Part shown: piece by piece, positions 59,423 through 64,000 of the stretch
Layout of the letters: the number at the start of each line of letters is the position of its first letter
Position numbering within the stretch: position 1 is the stretch's first letter
DNA from: Prevotella sp. E9-3
GTDB lineage: Bacteria; Bacteroidota; Bacteroidia; Bacteroidales; Bacteroidaceae
Assembly (NCBI RefSeq): GCF_022024015.1
Contig: NZ_CP091786.1
Span: 558,001-622,000, forward strand
DNA: 64,000 nucleotides
Direction: 5' to 3'
Program-made: the position numbers and the translations under genes
Notes under the pieces: model-generated
Database searches by the model: none
Told to the model about the DNA's origin: nothing
What the model saw: the letters and a program-made list of their open reading frames with translations, nothing else

Positions 59423-60790
59423 ATGGATACCATCAACGATTTCTTTCTTACACTAAGTTCTTTCCTTTGGGGGTGGCCGATGATTATTCTGCTGTTAGGC
59501 ACCCACGTATTTCTTACCTTTCGTTTGCGTATTCCTCAGCGAAAACTGTTTACCGGTATTCTCTTGTCGGTGAAGAAAGACGACAAGGCACAGGGCGATG
59601 TGAGCCAGTTTGGTGCTTTGGCTACAGCGCTGGCGGCAACTATCGGTACCGGAAATATCGTTGGTGTTGCTACGGCTGTGGCACTGGGCGGACCGGGTGC
59701 GGTTCTTTGGTGCTGGCTCACGGGTATTTTCGGAATGTCAACAAAATATGCCGAAGGACTCCTGGCAGTGAAATATCGTGTGCGTGGAGAGGACGGCCGC
59801 ACGTATGGCGGACCAATGTATGCCTTGGAACGCGGGCTCGGACTGAAATGGCTGGCTGTTCTTTTTGCTGTTTTCACCGGCTTGGCCTCGTTTGGTATCG
59901 GATGCACGGTACAGGCCAACTCTATTGCCTTACTGGCCAGTGAAACGTTTGGTATTCCCGAATGGATAGTAGGCATCTTCATTTGTGTACTTACAGCCTC
60001 GGTCATTCTGGGTGGTGTGAAAGCCATTGCCCGTGTGTGTACTGTGCTGGTGCCGTTCATGGCGCTGCTCTATATTGTAGGCTGTATAGTGATTCTCATC
60101 ATGAACGGCAACTATGTGTGGCCAGCTTTGGAACTCATTGTGCGGTCGGCCTTCAATCCGTCGGCTGCTGGTGGCGGTTTTGTGGGTGCTACGGTGATGA
60201 TGGCCGCACGTTATGGAATAGCCCGAGGCCTGTTCTCAAACGAGAGTGGCATGGGCTCGGCGCCTATCGTGGCGGCAGCTGCTCAAACCCGCAATCCTGT
60301 ACGTCAGGCATTGGTGAGCAGTACAGGCACCTTTTGGGATACTGTAGTAATCTGTGCTCTTACAGGAATAGTGTTGGTGAGTAGTATTCTTGCTTATCCG
60401 GACATTACCTATGCCGATGGTGCTGCGCTTACTAAAGTGGCCTTCTCAAAGATTCCTTATGTAGGTGCGCCGTTGTTGGCTTTTGGTATTCTCACCTTTG
60501 CTTTCAGTACCATTCTTGGCTGGAGCTATTATGGCGAGAGTGCCGTCAACTATATTGAGGGGCGCCGCATCAACCGTTTCTATCGCATTCTTTATATTGT
60601 AGCTCTTTTCTTCGGCAGTATTATCAATCTTGACATTATTTGGAACATTGCCGACACCATGAATGCGCTGATGGCTATTCCAAACTTGGTGGCTCTTCTG
60701 CTCTTGAGTGGTGTGGCTGCCCGTGAAACGAAAAAATACCTTTGGGGCAACCGGTTGGATGAAGAAATGGAAGAAGAGCAACAATCATGA
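59423..60790 (+). CDS. AGCS-family amino acid:cation symporter
   Basis: A 455-residue integral membrane protein with about eleven helices from the ATG at 59423. ATALAATIGTGNIVGVATAVALGGPGAVLW and the GGPMYALERGL segment are signature blocks of the alanine/glycine:cation symporter family (PF01235), as is ARGLFSNESGMGSAPIVAAAAQT. It imports alanine or glycine driven by sodium. Supply of alanine for cell wall or of glycine for glycine lipids is conceivable but not shown. Confidence 0.94.
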   Translation: MDTINDFFLTLSSFLWGWPMIILLLGTHVFLTFRLRIPQRKLFTGILLSVKKDDKAQGDVSQFGALATALAATIGTGNIVGVATAVALGGPGAVLWCWLTGIFGMSTKYAEGLLAVKYRVRGEDGRTYGGPMYALERGLGLKWLAVLFAVFTGLASFGIGCTVQANSIALLASETFGIPEWIVGIFICVLTASVILGGVKAIARVCTVLVPFMALLYIVGCIVILIMNGNYVWPALELIVRSAFNPSAAGGGFVGATVMMAARYGIARGLFSNESGMGSAPIVAAAAQTRNPVRQALVSSTGTFWDTVVICALTGIVLVSSILAYPDITYADGAALTKVAFSKIPYVGAPLLAFGILTFAFSTILGWSYYGESAVNYIEGRRINRFYRILYIVALFFGSIINLDIIWNIADTMNALMAIPNLVALLLLSGVAARETKKYLWGNRLDEEMEEEQQS

Positions 60791-60854
60791 TAGAACATTC
60801 TCGGGCTATTATCCACGCTGGAGTATATACAACACCCCGTGACAGTTCCCTCTT

Positions 60855-61976
60855 CTATGCTTCGAGCCATATCCGTAGCAGAGGATCGGATACGGAATAT
60901 GTCTTTCCTTCCTCGGTAATGATATCAAAGTCGAGCAGACGTTTCGCTGCCGACTGCACAGCACTGGCAGATTTCAGGTGATGACGCTTGACAAATGCCG
61001 AAGATGTAATCTGCGATACCCTACCCTCTGTAGCAATCGCATAGAGCAACTCCTTCTGCTGCTCAGTGATGTAGGCAAGCAACTCCTGTAGTCGTTTTGC
61101 ATTTTGCTGAATGAGCTGGTTAGAGAGCCGCTCCACGTCTGTTACCATACACGTTTCGCCTTCATCGGTCTCTGCATAGGCGTCATGGAAAAGTTTATGC
61201 GTGTACATGGTGATTCCCTCATATTTTTGATAGACCCATGTAATGGCTTCACTGTCGATGGCTTTACCGGCAGCACCAAAATGATGCACGACAAAGTCTG
61301 AATAAGCCTGTATCTCTATAGGCTCTAACTGTAGTAGCGTGGCACTTTGAAAGAACGGACGTTTGTCTGAGAAAAACATTTCGTTCATGATGCGCCGCTC
61401 AGAACCAGCAAAAACAAAATTGGTATTACGCAGTTTCTGTATGCGTCCCCTCAACAATGCCTCCATATTATAGCCCTGATATTTCAGTATTTGCTGAAAC
61501 TCGTCAATAGCCACAATGCACGGGCGACCAGCATTTTCCAGATAGGAGAATATCTCGTCAAGCGTATATTCTGGTTTACTGATTTGTCCCAGCTTGACAT
61601 CGAAAGTGGGCATCCCCGTCAACGGGTCGAATCCGAAACTGCCGCCCAAGGAGCGCAGACAGGAGGTGAAGAGCTTCATCAGTCGGTCACTACGCCTGGC
61701 CACTGCCTGGAATACGGCATTGCCCAACTCCATGACGAACTCCTGAAACGAGGTCGTATGAAGGACATCAATGGATATGGTAATATAATTTTCTTTTATC
61801 GGTGTTTGATTGAAACAATGATAAATAAGGCCCGTTTTTCCAACTCTTCGAGGCGATGTGAGTACGACATTCTCCTGATTGGTAATGCTCTTGACGAGAG
61901 ACTGAACCTCTGAAACACGGTCACAAAACAGTTCGTCGGGTATGGCTGGAGTAAGCACGAAAGGATTTCTTTTCAT
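60855..61976 (-). CDS. AAA/STAND-type ATPase
   Basis: A 373-residue ATPase of the archaeal-type family (PF01637-like). Walker A SPRRVGKTGLIYH is near 41, Walker B CIVAIDEFQQ near 150, and a sensor segment FVFAGSERRIM near 185; the C-terminal 80 residues look like a winged helix (SSAFVKRHHLKSASAVQSAAKRL). These proteins are numerous in Bacteroidales; no target is established. -7 box TATCTTTG at 62022-62015. It converges on the symporter gene with a 64-base gap that lacks a clear hairpin. Confidence 0.88.
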   Translation of the reverse strand: MKRNPFVLTPAIPDELFCDRVSEVQSLVKSITNQENVVLTSPRRVGKTGLIYHCFNQTPIKENYITISIDVLHTTSFQEFVMELGNAVFQAVARRSDRLMKLFTSCLRSLGGSFGFDPLTGMPTFDVKLGQISKPEYTLDEIFSYLENAGRPCIVAIDEFQQILKYQGYNMEALLRGRIQKLRNTNFVFAGSERRIMNEMFFSDKRPFFQSATLLQLEPIEIQAYSDFVVHHFGAAGKAIDSEAITWVYQKYEGITMYTHKLFHDAYAETDEGETCMVTDVERLSNQLIQQNAKRLQELLAYITEQQKELLYAIATEGRVSQITSSAFVKRHHLKSASAVQSAAKRLLDFDIITEEGKTYSVSDPLLRIWLEA

Positions 61977-62143
61977 GTTTGTTCGGTAACTCTATAGTGA
62001 AACATTAGTGCGTGCAAAGATATAAATTTTTCTTCAATTATGCAAATTAAATTATGCTGAAAGAATAATTTTGATAACATAATATGCATGAAACACAATA
62101 ATGCCCCCTTATCTCTATTCATCATGTATAAAATGCATACAAA

Positions 62144-62181
62144 AATAGTGAGAGCGCAAGAAGGTCTTGTCTCTCACTATT
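62144..62181 (-). terminator. Terminator of gpmI
   Basis: AATAGTGAGAG (62144-62154) and CTCTCACTATT (62171-62181) with an inner CAAGA-AGG-TCTTG stem, followed on the minus strand by TTTTGTATG. It lies 23 bases past the gpmI stop. The rest of 61977-62143 holds only the ATPase promoter. Confidence 0.8.
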
Positions 62182-62204
62182 ATTTTATACTAAATTAAAC
62201 GAGT

Positions 62205-63725
62205 TTAATCACAAATCAGGCACTCGCCGGTCATGTCCTTGGGCTGCTCCAGTCCCATGATGTGCAGGATAGAGGGAGCCACGTCGGCCAGACGACCGTC
62301 CTTCACAGTAGCCGAGTTGTTGTCGGTAACATAGATGAAGGGTACGGGGTTCAGTGAGTGAGCAGTGTTGGGGGTGCCGTCGGGGTTAATGGCGTTGTCG
62401 GCATTACCGTGGTCGGCAATGATGATAGCCTCATAGTCGTTGGCCTTGGCAGCCTCAATCACATCCTTCACACAGTTGTCAACAGCATGAACAGCCTTGG
62501 CAATAGCGTTGTAAACACCCGTGTGGCCCACCATATCGCCATTGGCGAAGTTCACCACGATGAAGTCGTACTGCTGAGTGCCGATGGCGGCAACCAGCTT
62601 GTCCTTCACCTCGTAGGCGCTCATCTCGGGCTTTAGGTCGTAGGTAGCCACCTTTGGAGAAGCAACGAGGATACGGTCTTCGTTCTCATAAGGAGCCTCG
62701 CGACCACCGTTGAAGAAGAAGGTAACGTGAGCATACTTCTCGGTCTCGGCAGTGTGCAGCTGCTTCTTACCCTGCTGTGAGAGGTATTCGCCCAGAGTGT
62801 TCTCTACATTCTCTTTGGGGAACAGAATGTGTACACCCTTGAAGTTGGCATCGTATGGAGTCATGCAGTAGTACTGCAGTCCGGGGATGGTCTTCATTCC
62901 CTGCTCGGGCATATCCTGCTGAGTGAGCACCACGGTGAGCTCCTTGGCGCGGTCGTTGCGGAAGTTGATGAAGATGACCACATCGCCCTCTTCGATACAT
63001 CCGTTGACAGAAGCGTTGTGGATAGGCTTGATGAACTCGTCGGTCACGCCATCGGCGTAGCTCTCGTCCATAGCCTTTACCATATCGGTGGCCTGTTTGC
63101 CAGTGCCGTTTACTATCAGGTCGTAACCTTCCTTCACACGCTCCCAGCGCTTGTCACGGTCCATAGCGTAGAAACGGCCCACGATAGAAGCAATGGCTGC
63201 ATCGTTCTCGGCACATACCTTAGTAACCTGCTCGATGAAGCCCTTACCAGAGTGGGGGTCGGTGTCGCGACCGTCCATGAAGCAGTGAACGAAAGTCTGG
63301 TTCTTCAAACCATACTGCTTGCCCACTTCGATAAGTTTGAACAAGTGGTCGAGGCTTGAGTGTACGCCGCCGTCAGAGCAGAGACCCATGAGGTGCAGCT
63401 TCTTGTTGTTCTCTTTGGCATAGGTGTAGGCAGCCTTTACCTGAGGATTTTCTACGATAGAGCCGTCCTTGCAGGCACGGTTGATCTTTACCAGATCCTG
63501 ATAAACAATACGGCCGGCACCGATGTTCAGGTGGCCCACCTCAGAGTTACCCATCTGTCCGTCGGGCAGACCAACATCTTCGCCCGAAGCCTGGAGCTGT
63601 GAGTGTGCCGAAACGGCTGTCAGATAATCAAGATAAGGAGTAGGCGTATTGAAAATCACGTCGCCCTTGCCGTGCTGTCCGATTCCCCATCCGTCGAGAA
63701 TCATCAGTAATGCTTTCTTTGCCAT
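62205..63725 (-). CDS. gpmI: 2,3-bisphosphoglycerate-independent phosphoglycerate mutase
   Basis: A 506-residue Mn-dependent enzyme of glycolysis that interconverts 3- and 2-phosphoglycerate. Alkaline-phosphatase-type metal sites are visible: [10 protein letters not shown] at the N-terminus, the phosphoserine loop [16 protein letters not shown] (catalytic Ser near 65), [31 protein letters not shown] and [10 protein letters not shown]. Length is that of the family. Confidence 0.97.
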   Translation of the reverse strand: MAKKALLMILDGWGIGQHGKGDVIFNTPTPYLDYLTAVSAHSQLQASGEDVGLPDGQMGNSEVGHLNIGAGRIVYQDLVKINRACKDGSIVENPQVKAAYTYAKENNKKLHLMGLCSDGGVHSSLDHLFKLIEVGKQYGLKNQTFVHCFMDGRDTDPHSGKGFIEQVTKVCAENDAAIASIVGRFYAMDRDKRWERVKEGYDLIVNGTGKQATDMVKAMDESYADGVTDEFIKPIHNASVNGCIEEGDVVIFINFRNDRAKELTVVLTQQDMPEQGMKTIPGLQYYCMTPYDANFKGVHILFPKENVENTLGEYLSQQGKKQLHTAETEKYAHVTFFFNGGREAPYENEDRILVASPKVATYDLKPEMSAYEVKDKLVAAIGTQQYDFIVVNFANGDMVGHTGVYNAIAKAVHAVDNCVKDVIEAAKANDYEAIIIADHGNADNAINPDGTPNTAHSLNPVPFIYVTDNNSATVKDGRLADVAPSILHIMGLEQPKDMTGECLICD

Positions 63726-63766
63726 AATAATCTATATTAAATATATGTATATTCTCTTTCAGAGCG

Positions 63767-63798
63767 CAAAATTACTATTTTTCAATGAGATGGCAAAA
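63767..63798 (-). promoter_or_regulatory. Promoter of gpmI
   Basis: TTTTG (63798-63794), 19 bases, then TAATTTTG (63774-63767) on the minus strand; the gpmI ATG is 42 bases further. Confidence 0.8.
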
Positions 63799-63826
63799 TA
63801 AAGTTTCTCTTTTGTGCTGAAATAAT

Positions 63827-63862
63827 CGGGGCGGCCCCACTCGTTTTGAGTAGGCCGCCCCG
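63827..63862 (-). terminator. Terminator after the small peptide gene
   Basis: CGGGGCGGCC (63827-63836) and GGCCGCCCCG (63853-63862) with an inner ACTC/GAGT pair; followed on the minus strand by ATTATTTC. It lies 22 bases past the stop at 63884. Confidence 0.85.
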
Positions 63863-63883
63863 GATCATGTATAGAGCGTGGAA

Positions 63884-64000
63884 TTAGAATTCGTCGTCCC
63901 AAATGCTGCCGCGAGAGGCGGCGTCTGAACCATTGCCTTCACCCATGGTCTCTGGATTCAGGTCTGCGCTGTTACCATCTCCTACGATAGAGTTTGCAAG
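63884..64000 (-). CDS. Small acidic peptide, KKKKY type (5' end outside window)
   Basis: The last 38 residues of a minus-strand gene, reading ...NSIVGDGNSADLNPETMGEG... and ending DAASRGSIWDDEF before a TAA at 63884-63886. The acidic, Asn/Gly-rich body and the Ser-Arg...Trp-Asp...Glu ending parallel the peptide at 40048-40227 (ending GSRWNDLWDEE). The start lies outside the window, so the leader cannot be compared. Function unknown. Confidence 0.75.
   Translation of the reverse strand, partial: LANSIVGDGNSADLNPETMGEGNGSDAASRGSIWDDEF

Overview
The window comes from a Bacteroidales chromosome, most likely a Prevotella-type organism. The evidence is the Bacteroidetes promoter shape (a -7 box TAnnTTTG with a TTTG box about 19-20 bases upstream), a dcw cluster in Bacteroidetes order, adjacent glycine-lipid acyltransferase genes, DUF3109, and secreted proteins with the short C-terminal GQRV...NGKK tails common in Prevotella. 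Genus is an inference from composition and gene content; no 16S gene is present.

Bases 1 to about 19,540 are the right-hand part of an integrated tailed phage, looking GC-richer than the host DNA. In order: five tail/fibre-type structural genes (90-5571); a diversity-generating retroelement (DGR) made of a variable target protein (5597-7015), a hairpin array, a separately promoted template RNA (about 7203-7553) and a reverse transcriptase (7554-8813); two small genes; a lysis cassette of holin, amidase and a probable one-piece spanin (9689-11014); a HicAB toxin-antitoxin pair with a mirror-image operator; a tape-measure gene and a tail-tip gene (12052-18098); and, convergent with these, a tyrosine integrase (18222-19406) facing the 3' end of tRNA-Pro(CGG), the probable attachment site. 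The template and variable repeats differ at 16 of 125 positions and every difference is at a template adenine, which is the signature of adenine-specific mutagenic retrohoming. Three phage operons share the promoter TATTTTC-N19-TAnnTTTGC, whose upstream box differs from the host TTTG box.

From 19.7 kb the host resumes with tRNA-Phe. Bases 20,556-37,616 (minus strand) are the division and cell-wall cluster: mraZ, rsmH, ftsL-like, ftsI with a PASTA domain, murE, mraY, murD, ftsW, murG, murC, ftsQ, ftsA, ftsZ, with murF moved to the end. Together they make the peptidoglycan precursor, flip and polymerise it, and build the Z ring. MraZ boxes sit just upstream of the mraZ promoter. Bases 38,135-39,963 (plus) encode two acyltransferases for glycine lipids. 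Bases 40,048-51,122 (minus) hold a small KKKKY peptide gene and three large secreted proteins, one with starch-binding-like modules, next to a TPR/AraC-type regulator.

Bases 52,976-57,757 (plus) hold a PASTA membrane protein, an RluD-type pseudouridine synthase, D-Ala-D-Ala ligase, an acyltransferase and a lipoprotein. The remainder holds DUF3109, uracil-DNA glycosylase, an AGCS amino-acid:cation symporter, an AAA ATPase, cofactor-independent phosphoglycerate mutase and the end of a second small peptide gene cut by the window edge.

Two features of the host part stand out. Seven-base tandem repeats occur between genes and, in frame, inside rsmH, the DUF3109 gene and an acyltransferase gene; one family builds a 220-base hairpin that fills the DUF3109-ung gap. 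Three copies of a 16-base palindrome lie exactly 21 bases apart between mraZ and glsA.
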